From BOG-908 sp963850605 (GTDB lineage Bacteria > Pseudomonadota > Alphaproteobacteria > Acetobacterales > Acetobacteraceae), in contig CAWKLX010000003.1 in NCBI GenBank assembly GCA_963850605.1, positions 186,001-250,000 of the forward strand: a stretch of 64,000 nt of DNA, written 5' to 3'. Under the pieces are notes generated by a model. It was not told where the DNA came from. It saw nothing but the letters and a program-made list of their open reading frames with translations, and ran no database searches. Below, in pieces: positions 16,787-24,332 of this stretch. A program made the translations under genes and the position numbers. Positions within the stretch are counted from its first letter, which is position 1; each line of letters begins with the position of its first letter.

Positions 16787-16831
16787 AGAGCATCATCCGA
16801 TCGAACAGAGTGTTCGGTCGGATAAAGATGC
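16787..16831. repeat. Family B palindromic repeat, copy 2
   Basis: Same lead AGAGCATCATCCGATCGAAC followed by the imperfect inverse GTTCGGTCGGA, 14 bases from copy 1. Confidence 0.75.
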
Positions 16832-16847
16832 CCGCCAAAACAATGAG

Positions 16848-16891
16848 CTAGAGCTTGGTCCGTGAGCCAATGCGAGCGGATCATGCTCTAG
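16848..16891. repeat. CTAGAGC... inverted repeat (rhizobial-type REP)
   Basis: Left arm CTAGAGCTTGGTCCG, right arm CGGATCATGCTCTAG, imperfect over 15 bases with a 14-base loop. GATCATGCTCTAG is a widespread alphaproteobacterial intergenic repeat. It overlaps the last bases of the catalase gene. Confidence 0.7.
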
Positions 16892-19122
16892 AAAACGACA
16901 CGCACCAGCGGCTCGCGCGACCAGATGCGGCCGGAAGCGGCCGCGCTGGCGAATTGCGTGGCGCCGCCGCCGCCCAATGCGACGACACCCTCATCCGGGT
17001 TGACACCGGCTGCCTGCAATAACGGCTGCGCGCCCTGCGTATGTCCGATCACCTTCAAATGTGCGAACGCATCGTGCACCCAAGCGACGGCCTCGGCCTG
17101 CTTGGCCATGTTCTGCGCGGCCGCCTCCGGGACGATCACCGCCACCGCGTCGAACAATACCGAGGGGCCGCCCGCCAGCTGATAGTAGTCGGCCAGCGGC
17201 AACCCGGGATCCGCCTTGGTCGCGGTGCCTACACGCAGCGCCACAAGCGCAATCTGCCCGCCCATTTTCTGCACCGCCGCCTGCAGCGCGCGCAGTTGTC
17301 CGGTGTCGCTGCCCTCATCGACGAGCACGCCGACGCGTCGTCCCGCGAGCGTCTTCGGTGCCTTGGCCAGCAGGCTGAGAGCCGGCGAGGCCGGCAGGTC
17401 GGTGCGCGTGGGCACCGCCGCCGGCGCCGGCGAGACGGCCGGCATGCCGAGCCCGTCGGCGATGCGCGCGGACAGCTCAGGCCGGATGTTGGCCAGTTGC
17501 GCCAGCATGGCCGTGCGTATGCTTGCCGTCTCGACCTTGCTCAGCTCGAACGTCAGCGCCGCGACGATGTGGTTTTGCTCAGGCTTGGTCTGGCTGTCGT
17601 AGAATTGCCGCGCCTGGCTGAAATGGTCGGCGAACGTCTCCGACCGGTGCCGCACCTTCGTACCCGACACGGTTTCGGCGAAACTCGTGTAACCCGCCTT
17701 GGCGTTCTCCCGCGGGGTGCCGACGCCGAGCGTGTTGGGCTCGTAGCCCACGCGCCCGGTCGGCACGGACATTTGCATATGTCCGTCGCGCTGGAAATTG
17801 GCCATCGGGCAGCGCGGCTGGTTGATCGGGATCTGGTTGAAGTTGGGCCCACCCAGCCGCTTCAACTGCGTATCCAGATACGAGTGATTGCGCCCCTGCA
17901 ACAGCGGGTCGTCGCTGAAATCGATGCCCGGCACCACGTTCGCCGTGCAGAATGCTACCTGCTCGGTCTCGGCGAAGAAGTTGCTCACGTTGCGATCCAA
18001 TACCATGCGCCCGACCGGGCGTAGCGGGATCAGCTCCTCGGGGATGAGCTTGGTCGAGTCGAGCACATCGAACGGAAATTTGGCTGCGAACGCGTCGTCG
18101 AACAGTTGGACCGACAGCTCCCATTCCGGAAAATTCTTCTGCTCGATGGCGTTCCACATGTCGCGCCGATGAAAATCCGGGTCGGCGCCGTTGATCTTCA
18201 CCGCCTCGTCCCACAGCACCGATTGCGCGCCGAGCTTCGGCCGCCAGTGGAATTTGACGTAGGTCGATTTACCCTGCGCATTCACCAGCCGAAACGTGTG
18301 TATGCCGAAACCCTCGATCATGCGCAGCGATCGCGGTATGCCGCGATCCGACATCACCCACATGAGCATGTGCATCGATTCTGGCGTGAGCGAGATGTAG
18401 TCGTAGAACGTGTCGTGCGCCGACTGCGCCTGCGGAAAGGCGCGATCCGGCTCCTGCTTCACGGCATGGATCAGGTCCGGAAACTTGATCGCGTCCTGGA
18501 TGAAGAAGACCGGGATATCGTTGCCGACGAGGTCCCAATTGCCCTCCTTGGTATAGAATTTGACGGCGAAGCCGCGAACGTCGCGCGCGAGGTCCGCCGA
18601 ACCCTTGTTGCCGGCCACGGTGGAGAACCGGGCGAACACCGGTGTGCGTTCACCGGCGCGCTGGAAGATGTCGGCGCGGCTATATTGGCCAAGCGGATGG
18701 GTCAGCTCGAAATACCCGTGCGCTGCATAACCCCGTGCATGCACCACGCGCTCAGGAATGCGCTCATGGTCGAAATGCGTGATCTTCTCGCGCAGCACGA
18801 AATCTTCCAGCAGGCTCGGTCCGCGCACGCCGGCCTTGAGCGAGTTCTGGTCGTCTCCCACCACGATGCCGACATTGGTCGTGAGGTTGGGATGGCCTCC
18901 CCCGGCCATCTGGTGCACTTCGGCGACCGCCCCCGCAGGCAAGGCGCCGCCCGCGCCAGGCTGCACGGAGGACGGTGCAGGGACAGGCGCGGAAGCCGTA
19001 TCCGTGGCTGACGATGCGGCTTGGGCCGGCCCGGCCAAAGCCAATTGCGGGCTGCTCGCCAGCCCCACGGCGCCAACCGCCACGGTGCCGACCAGATCGC
19101 GTCGAGTAAGCGGAGAAGACAT
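16888..19122 (-). CDS. Large-subunit (clade 2, HPII-type) catalase with Tat signal
   Basis: Splits hydrogen peroxide to water and oxygen. 744 residues, matching large catalases. The N-terminus TRRDLVGTVAVGAVGLAS looks like a twin-arginine signal, so I infer export to the periplasm. Catalase motifs follow: FDHERIPERVVHARGYAAHG with the distal His, LVGNDIPVFFIQD with the distal Asn, and RNHSYLDTQ with the heme-ligand Tyr. The C-terminal 150 residues (GRRVGVLVDEGSDTGQL onward) form the DJ-1/amidotransferase-like domain of clade 2 enzymes. ATG 19122 with GAGG upstream; a start at 19182 would add 20 residues ahead of the signal. Ferredoxin gene lies upstream on the same strand. Confidence 0.92.
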   Translation of the reverse strand: MSSPLTRRDLVGTVAVGAVGLASSPQLALAGPAQAASSATDTASAPVPAPSSVQPGAGGALPAGAVAEVHQMAGGGHPNLTTNVGIVVGDDQNSLKAGVRGPSLLEDFVLREKITHFDHERIPERVVHARGYAAHGYFELTHPLGQYSRADIFQRAGERTPVFARFSTVAGNKGSADLARDVRGFAVKFYTKEGNWDLVGNDIPVFFIQDAIKFPDLIHAVKQEPDRAFPQAQSAHDTFYDYISLTPESMHMLMWVMSDRGIPRSLRMIEGFGIHTFRLVNAQGKSTYVKFHWRPKLGAQSVLWDEAVKINGADPDFHRRDMWNAIEQKNFPEWELSVQLFDDAFAAKFPFDVLDSTKLIPEELIPLRPVGRMVLDRNVSNFFAETEQVAFCTANVVPGIDFSDDPLLQGRNHSYLDTQLKRLGGPNFNQIPINQPRCPMANFQRDGHMQMSVPTGRVGYEPNTLGVGTPRENAKAGYTSFAETVSGTKVRHRSETFADHFSQARQFYDSQTKPEQNHIVAALTFELSKVETASIRTAMLAQLANIRPELSARIADGLGMPAVSPAPAAVPTRTDLPASPALSLLAKAPKTLAGRRVGVLVDEGSDTGQLRALQAAVQKMGGQIALVALRVGTATKADPGLPLADYYQLAGGPSVLFDAVAVIVPEAAAQNMAKQAEAVAWVHDAFAHLKVIGHTQGAQPLLQAAGVNPDEGVVALGGGGATQFASAAASGRIWSREPLVRVVF

Positions 19123-19228
19123 GGGCGCCTCGCAAGTTTCCAGCCCCACGCTTGTGAGTTTGCCGCCAGTGACGCAAGGCACGTCGCGTCAACAATCGCG
19201 TGAGCACGTCGCTGAAAACGCTCGTGCG

Positions 19229-19256
19229 TCTTTTCTTTCGAAAAAAGTTTTTTTCT
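19229..19256. repeat. Family A repeat, copy 3 (short remnant)
   Basis: TTTTCTTTCGAAAAAAG followed by a T-run, a worn fragment of the T/A-rich element, between the ferredoxin stop and the catalase. Confidence 0.5.
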
Positions 19257-19572
19257 AAACCGCCGGCGCGATTGTCAACGCCATTCCATCGAGTGCCACG
19301 GAGAACACGATCTGGCACGATAGCCGGGAATTCGCGTGTCGTATCGGCGCCATGTCCAGCAGATCGTCTTCGTCCTCCCCAACAGGCGGCAGCCTCGCCA
19401 AATCCTGGTCGTCGACGAACACATGGCAGGTGCCGCAGGATGCGCAGCCGCCGCACAGTGCGAGCAGATCCTCGAAATCGGCCGCGCGCATATTCTCCAT
19501 CAGGCTCACGCCTACACGGGCGTCGATGGTGCGGGTTGCGCCGCGTGTGTCTGTCACGGTCAGGCTGGGCAC
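19255..19572 (-). CDS. 2Fe-2S ferredoxin, adrenodoxin type
   Basis: 105-residue electron carrier. Four cluster cysteines are visible: three in CGGCASCGTCHVF (about residues 40-52, pattern CX5CX2C when counted from the first Cys) and one in SRLSCQIVF. DDLLDMAPIRHANSRLSCQ is typical of the putidaredoxin/adrenodoxin group that serves cytochromes P450, Rieske oxygenases or FeS assembly. No partner reductase or P450 is nearby. The catalase follows downstream 130 bases later. Confidence 0.9.
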   Translation of the reverse strand: MPSLTVTDTRGATRTIDARVGVSLMENMRAADFEDLLALCGGCASCGTCHVFVDDQDLARLPPVGEDEDDLLDMAPIRHANSRLSCQIVFSVALDGMALTIAPAV

Positions 19573-19680
19573 TGTTCTATCCTTCGGCGGAGCTGGCCGC
19601 TTCTACGCCAGGCGTGCCCGCGCGTGAACCCGGGCGCGCCGGCGCCGTTGCATAGGCCGAACGCAAAGGACCGACAGACC

Positions 19681-20502
19681 ATGCCCTTTTTCCAGGCAAA
19701 GGACGGCACCCGCCTCCATTACAATGATTGGGGCACCGGCCAACCCGTCGTCCTGATCCATGGCTGGCCGCTGGACGCGCAAATGTGGGAATACCAGGCC
19801 GTCCACCTGGCCGATCACGGCTACCGTGTCATCGCCTACGACCGCCGTGGCTTCGGCCATTCGGAAAAGCCCTGGACCGGTTACAACTACGATACAATGG
19901 CGGATGACCTGGCCGCCCTGCTCGAGACTCTGGACCTGTCGGGCGTCACCCTGGTCGGTTTCTCAATGGGCGGCGGGGAGGTGGCCCGATACGCCGCCCG
20001 CCACGGCACCGCCCGCCTCGCCCGCGCCGTGCTGCTGGCGGCCGTCACGCCATATCTGCTGAAAGACCCCTCCAATCCGGACGGCGTGGACCGCACCGTC
20101 TTCAACGGCATCATCGAAGGTCTGCAAAACGATCGCCCCGGCTTCCTCGCCGCCTTCGGCAAGCAGTTCTATGGCGTCGGCCTGCTGACGTTCTCCATCA
20201 GCACCGAGTTCCTGCAATGGTCGCAGAACCTGGCCATGCCGGCCTCGCCGAAAGCCACGATCGACTGCGTGCGTGCGTTCTCGGAAACCGACTTCCGCGC
20301 CGACATGAAGGCGCTGACGATTCCGACCCTGATCATCCATGGCGGAGCCGACGCGACGGTCCCGCCAAACGTGTCGGCGGAGCAGGCCGCCAAGCTGGTG
20401 CCCCATGCCGAACTCAAAATCTATCCTGGCGCGCCGCATGGCTTGTTTTATACGGACCGCGACCGGCTGAATCTGGATCTGCTGGCCTTTCTGGCGGGCT
20501 GA
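19681..20502 (+). CDS. Alpha/beta hydrolase, non-heme chloroperoxidase-like
   Basis: 273 residues. Nucleophile elbow GFSMGGG (Ser near 97), oxyanion segment VLIHGWPLDAQMW, acid residue in IIHGGADATVP and the catalytic His in PGAPHGLFYTDRD match the esterase/perhydrolase group often named non-heme chloroperoxidase or arylesterase. Native role is unclear; peracid chemistry is a side activity of the fold. ATG 19681. A tRNA-Thr follows. Confidence 0.9.
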   Translation: MPFFQAKDGTRLHYNDWGTGQPVVLIHGWPLDAQMWEYQAVHLADHGYRVIAYDRRGFGHSEKPWTGYNYDTMADDLAALLETLDLSGVTLVGFSMGGGEVARYAARHGTARLARAVLLAAVTPYLLKDPSNPDGVDRTVFNGIIEGLQNDRPGFLAAFGKQFYGVGLLTFSISTEFLQWSQNLAMPASPKATIDCVRAFSETDFRADMKALTIPTLIIHGGADATVPPNVSAEQAAKLVPHAELKIYPGAPHGLFYTDRDRLNLDLLAFLAG

Positions 20503-20586
20503 TCACCGGGACAGCTCGTCTCTTCGGGCACGGCCCGGATCGCCGCTTGCGTCGGGGCGTGCCACGCATTAGGCACGCGCCCAGGC

Positions 20587-20661
<75 letters not shown>

Positions 20662-20774
20662 CTCACAATGAAGCCAAATACACTCTCGAAGGCGTGAGTA
20701 GTAGGGTGGTGTTCGCCTAAAATTCACAACCGTCGATTGGTGGCTGATTTGTCGGAATCACAGTATCGGCAAGT

Positions 20775-21038
20775 ATGCCAAAGCTTCAAATCGACGGGAT
20801 AGAAATCGCCGACATCGATCCGGCACTCGCGTCGGCGTTGTTCCATCTCAAGCTCCGGTCAGGCACGGGGCGGGCAATCGGCTTGCCGGACATGAAGACA
20901 GACCCGGCCAAACGCGTCGTGACGGACGAAGGCAGTTGGGCAGGGGTCGCCCAGGTGACCGAGACACGCGCCATGGTCACGCTCCGGTTCCGCGAAACCG
21001 CCGAACGCGAAATCCATCGGCTGGCCTCGGCCTCCTGA
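20775..21038 (+). CDS. Small hypothetical protein (87 aa)
   Basis: 87 residues, soluble, mixed alpha/beta, no Cys. Segments KLQIDGIEIADIDPALASALFH, ESWAGVAQVTETRAMVTLRFRE in part, and AEREIHRLAS give a compact, probably folded protein, but I recognise no family. ATG 20775; ribosome site weak. It lies alone between tRNA-Thr and a family B repeat. Confidence 0.55.
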   Translation: MPKLQIDGIEIADIDPALASALFHLKLRSGTGRAIGLPDMKTDPAKRVVTDEGSWAGVAQVTETRAMVTLRFRETAEREIHRLASAS

Positions 21039-21080
21039 AGCATCATCCGATCGAACGAATTGTTCGATCGGACGAGATAC
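21039..21080. repeat. Family B palindromic repeat, copy 3
   Basis: AGCATCATCC lead, then perfect 10-bp arms CCGATCGAAC (21047-21056) and GTTCGATCGG (21062-21071) around GAATT. Begins at the stop of the preceding gene. Confidence 0.8.
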
Positions 21081-21167
21081 TTCCCTGGCTGAAGAAGCGG
21101 CGCTCCGGGCGGAGAACACGCCCGACCACCGCCCGCACCCAGCCGCCGATGCCGCCCGGCCGGATGC

Positions 21168-22172
21168 TCAGACCGACTTGATGCAGAGCTTTCCGAAGTT
21201 CTCCCCGCTGAAGAGCTTCAGAAGCGTCTCCGGGAACGTCTCCAGCCCCTCCACCACATCCTCGCGGGATTTCAGCGAGCCCTCGCGCAGCCAGCCGGCC
21301 ATGGCGGCCAGGCCCTCGGCATAGCGCGCCGCATAGTCGAACACGACGAACCCCTCCATGCGGCCATGATTGACCAGAAGGCTGAGATAGTTCTTCGGCC
21401 CGGCGACAGCCGCGGTGTTATACTGCGAGATGGCGCCGCAGATCACCACGCGGGCATACCGGTTGATACGCGCCAGCGCTTCGTCGAGAATGTCGCCGCC
21501 CACATTGTCGAAATAGACGTCGATCCCCTTGGGGCAGTGCTGCGTGAGCGCACGGCCGACATCTTCGTTCTTGTAGTCGATGACCGCATCGAACCCCAGC
21601 GTATCGCGCACATAGGCGCATTTCTCGGGACCCCCGGCCAGGCCCACCGCGCGGCAACCCTTGATGCGCGCGATCTGACCGACCAGCGCGCCCACCGCGC
21701 CCGATGCGGCCGAGACCACGACCGTCTCGCCTGCCTTCGGCGCGCCCACATCCATCAAGCCGAAATAGGCCGTCATGCCGGGCATGCCGAGCGCGCTGAT
21801 GAACAGCGGTAACGGCGCCTGCGATGCGTCCACTTTCTGCACGCCTCCCCCGTCGGAGATCGCGTAGTCCTGCATGCCGAACACACCCACCACGTGGTCG
21901 CCTTCGGCAAAGTCCTTGTTGCGGGATACGACCACTTGGCCCACCGCCAGCGCCCGCATCACCTCGCCCAATTTGACCGGCGGCACGTAGCTGCGCGCGT
22001 CGTTCATCCAGCCCCGCATGGCCGGATCGAGCGAGATATAGTGGGTGCGCACCAGGAACTCGCCATCTTGCGGGTCGGGTGCGGGCAACGTGTCGTAAGT
22101 GAAATCGCTGCGCTTGGGCAGGCCTTGCGGGCGTGATGTCAGGGTCCAGCGGCGGTTCATAGGTGCGTTCAT
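21168..22172 (-). CDS. NADPH-dependent MDR-family reductase (CurA / prostaglandin-reductase-like)
   Basis: 334 residues, zinc-free medium-chain reductase that reduces alpha,beta-unsaturated carbonyl compounds with NADPH. Early motif YISLDPAMRGWMND, nucleotide-site motif VVVSAASGAVGALVGQ and DVYFDNVGGDILDEAL are diagnostic. ATG 22172 with GGAG eight bases upstream; the frame extends into the repeat above it without a site. Confidence 0.93.
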   Translation of the reverse strand: MNAPMNRRWTLTSRPQGLPKRSDFTYDTLPAPDPQDGEFLVRTHYISLDPAMRGWMNDARSYVPPVKLGEVMRALAVGQVVVSRNKDFAEGDHVVGVFGMQDYAISDGGGVQKVDASQAPLPLFISALGMPGMTAYFGLMDVGAPKAGETVVVSAASGAVGALVGQIARIKGCRAVGLAGGPEKCAYVRDTLGFDAVIDYKNEDVGRALTQHCPKGIDVYFDNVGGDILDEALARINRYARVVICGAISQYNTAAVAGPKNYLSLLVNHGRMEGFVVFDYAARYAEGLAAMAGWLREGSLKSREDVVEGLETFPETLLKLFSGENFGKLCIKSV

Positions 22173-22187
22173 GTGTGTTTCTCCAAG

Positions 22188-22295
22188 AAGCGGTTCTTTT
22201 TTGAAAAAAAGAACCAAAAAACTTTTGTCCATTTGAATCCGCGACAGCACTGATAGAAGCTTTTTGCTTCTTTTTCTCGAAAAAGAAGGCCTTCT
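22188..22295. repeat. Family A double-hairpin repeat, copy 4 (full)
   Basis: Left hairpin GGTTCTTTTTTGAAAAAAAGAACC, A-run CAAAAAACTTTTG, core TCCGCGACAGC, T-run, and right hairpin CTTCTTTTTCTCGAAAAAGAAG. Located between the ABC-F stop and the reductase start. Confidence 0.85.
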
Positions 22296-22881
22296 ACCCC
22301 GCCTTCAGCATCTCCAACTCCAACCATCGCTCTTCCGCCCGAGCCAGCGCGGTCTCCGCCGCCGCCAGCGCGGACGTGGTCGCGTCGAACTTCTTCCGGT
22401 CACGCGTGTACAGATTGGGGTCGGTCAGCATGCGTTGATAGCGCACGATATCGGCCTGCAACTTGGCGATCGTGTCGGGGATCGTGTCCAGCTCGTGCGC
22501 CTGCTTGAACGACAGTTTCTTCGCGCGCGCCGGAGCCGGTTTCTGTGACGCGTTCGCTGGCGGGCGCCGGCGGGCTTCGACGCGCGCCACGCTGGCCGGG
22601 CCGCGCTGGGACAGCATGTCGGTGTAGCCCCCGGCATACTCCACCCAGCGCCCGTCGCCCTCCGCCGCCAGCGTGGAAGTCACGACTCGGTCCAGGAAAT
22701 CGCGGTCATGGCTGACCAGCAGCACCGTCCCCTGATAGTCGGCAAGCATTTCCTGAAGCAGATCCAGCGTTTCGAGATCGAGGTCGTTGGTCGGCTCGTC
22801 CAGCACCATCAGATTGCTCGGCCGGGCCAGCGCCACTGCCAGCATCAGCCGCCCGCGCTCCCCGCCCGACAGCACACCCAC
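22294..22881 (-). CDS. uup: ABC-F protein Uup-like, C-terminal fragment after frame break
   Basis: The C-terminal part of an ABC-F ATPase: signature VLSGGERGRLMLAVALA, Walker B LMVLDEPTNDLDLETLD, then HDRDFLD and the coiled-coil C-terminal domain of Uup (KKLSFKQAHELDTIPDTIAK and an Arg/Glu-rich pair of helices). It continues the reading of the gene at 22882-24083 after a one-base loss near 22906. ABC-F Uup proteins act on ribosomes or DNA and have been linked to precise excision of transposons. Confidence 0.8.
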   Translation of the reverse strand: MGVLSGGERGRLMLAVALARPSNLMVLDEPTNDLDLETLDLLQEMLADYQGTVLLVSHDRDFLDRVVTSTLAAEGDGRWVEYAGGYTDMLSQRGPASVARVEARRRPPANASQKPAPARAKKLSFKQAHELDTIPDTIAKLQADIVRYQRMLTDPNLYTRDRKKFDATTSALAAAETALARAEERWLELEMLKAG

Positions 22882-24083
22882 AGACGTGCGCGCCTGTTCG
22901 GGCGGAACAGAAAATCCTTCATGTACCCGATGACGTGCCGCTTTTCCCCGTTCACCAGCACCTGGTCGCCCGAGCCGCCGGTCAGCGTTTCCGACAGGGT
23001 CGCGTCCGGGTTCAGGCTTTCACGGGTCTGGTCGAGCGTGACCGCTTCCAGGTTCGTGCCGAGCTTGATGCGGCCCCGGTCGGGTTCGATCGCCCCGGTC
23101 AGCAGTTTCAACAGCGTGGACTTGCCGGCGCCGTTCGGCCCGACGATGCCGACCCGGTCGCCGCGTATGATGCGCGCCGAAAAATCGCGCACGACCGGCG
23201 GCCCGTCATAAGCCTTGCAAACGTCCTCGGCCACCGCCACCAGTTTGCCCGACCCCTCCGCCTCGCTGGCCGCCATACGCACGTTTCCGGCGGGGCCGAC
23301 ATGCTCGCGCTTTGCGGCGCGCAGGCCGGCGAGTTCGGCCACCCGCCGCACGTTGCGCTTGCGCCGCGCGGTGACGCCGTAGCGCATCCAGTCTTCCTCG
23401 CGCGCGATCTGCCGGGCCAGCTTGTGCTGGTCGCGCTCCTCCTGCTCCAGCACCTCGTCCCGCCAGGCCTCGAAGCCCGCGAACCCGCGCTCGACCCGCT
23501 TGGTGCGGCCGCGATCCAGCCAGACGATGCTGCGGGAGACGGCCTCCAGAAGCCGCCGGTCATGGCTGATCAGCACGATGCCGGCGCGCAGGCGGCGCAG
23601 CTCCGCCTCCAGCCACTCGATCGCCGGCAGGTCCAGATGGTTGGTGGGCTCGTCCAGCAGCAGCAGGTCCGGCTCCGGCGCCAGCGCCCGCACCAGGGCC
23701 GCGCGCCGCGCCTGGCCGCCGGACAAAGTATCGGGCGGTTCATCGCCGGTCAGGCCCACCTGTTCCAGCAGGGCGCGGCCGCGATAGGGGCTGTCCTGCG
23801 GGCCCAACCCCGCCTCCACATAGGCGCCGACGGTGGCGGCGGCGCCAAAATCCGGCTCCTGGTGCATGTAGCGTATGGTGGTGCCCGGCTGCAGGAAGCG
23901 CGTGCCGTCCGCCGCCAGCAGCCCGGCCGCGATCTTCAGCAATGTCGACTTGCCCGAGCCGTTGCGCCCCACCAGGCAGATGCGCTCGCCGGCGCCCACC
24001 GACAGCTCGGCCCCGTCCAGCAGCGGGCCGCCGCCGCCAAGGGTAAGGTGTATGTCCTGGAGCGAGAGGAGAGGCGGCGGCAT
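22845..24083 (-). CDS. uup: ABC-F protein Uup-like, N-terminal fragment before frame break
   Basis: First nucleotide-binding domain (Walker A VGRNGSGKST, signature LSGGQARRAALVRAL, Walker B LLLLDEPTNHLDLPAIEWLE), the inter-domain linker, and the second Walker A VGPNGAGKST. ATG 24083 starts the family sequence PPPLLSLQDIHLTLGGG; the open frame above it is not homologous. After DFLFRP the expected EQARTSVGVLSGG is found only in the next frame, so one base is missing from a CCCG run near 22906. Either a real mutation or a sequence error; the two parts together are full length. Confidence 0.82.
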   Translation of the reverse strand: MPPPLLSLQDIHLTLGGGGPLLDGAELSVGAGERICLVGRNGSGKSTLLKIAAGLLAADGTRFLQPGTTIRYMHQEPDFGAAATVGAYVEAGLGPQDSPYRGRALLEQVGLTGDEPPDTLSGGQARRAALVRALAPEPDLLLLDEPTNHLDLPAIEWLEAELRRLRAGIVLISHDRRLLEAVSRSIVWLDRGRTKRVERGFAGFEAWRDEVLEQEERDQHKLARQIAREEDWMRYGVTARRKRNVRRVAELAGLRAAKREHVGPAGNVRMAASEAEGSGKLVAVAEDVCKAYDGPPVVRDFSARIIRGDRVGIVGPNGAGKSTLLKLLTGAIEPDRGRIKLGTNLEAVTLDQTRESLNPDATLSETLTGGSGDQVLVNGEKRHVIGYMKDFLFRPNRRARLWVCCRAGSAGG

Positions 24084-24192
24084 GCGGGCGGGTTGTCGTG
24101 GCAAAGGGTGCGCCACGCAAGGCAGGCCGTTTGACCCTTGCGCGCCCGCACGGCAGTTAGGCGCGACATAGACCGCCTTTCCGGAGCGCTGG

Positions 24193-24332
24193 ATGAAGCT
24201 GCACGACGTCACCGTTCACCCCGAGGCCGACCGTCTGCCCCGCGAGGACCAGCTCGCGTGGCACATTGCGTCCGTCGCCGCCGACCAGGTCGCCGTGCTG
24301 CCCGACGGTGGCCGAGATGATCGTCAACCGCG
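24193..24332 (+). other. 5' part of prpD out of frame with the rest
   Basis: ATG 24193 opens KLHDVTVHPEADRLPREDQ and LAWHIASVAADQVAVLPD, the normal N-terminus of this enzyme group. The expected continuation VAEMIVNR is read from 24308 and VIDNASVAIAS from 24333, each one frame later. One extra G before GTG at 24307 and one before GTG at 24332 explain both breaks. Confidence 0.75.

Noticed and set aside
15067..16884. 605-codon minus-strand frame
   Set aside because: Antisense of the thiolase joined to an out-of-frame part of the outer-membrane protein gene.
20681..20774. Short frames downstream of tRNA-Thr as an attachment-site relic
   Set aside because: No repeat of the tRNA 3' end was found nearby.
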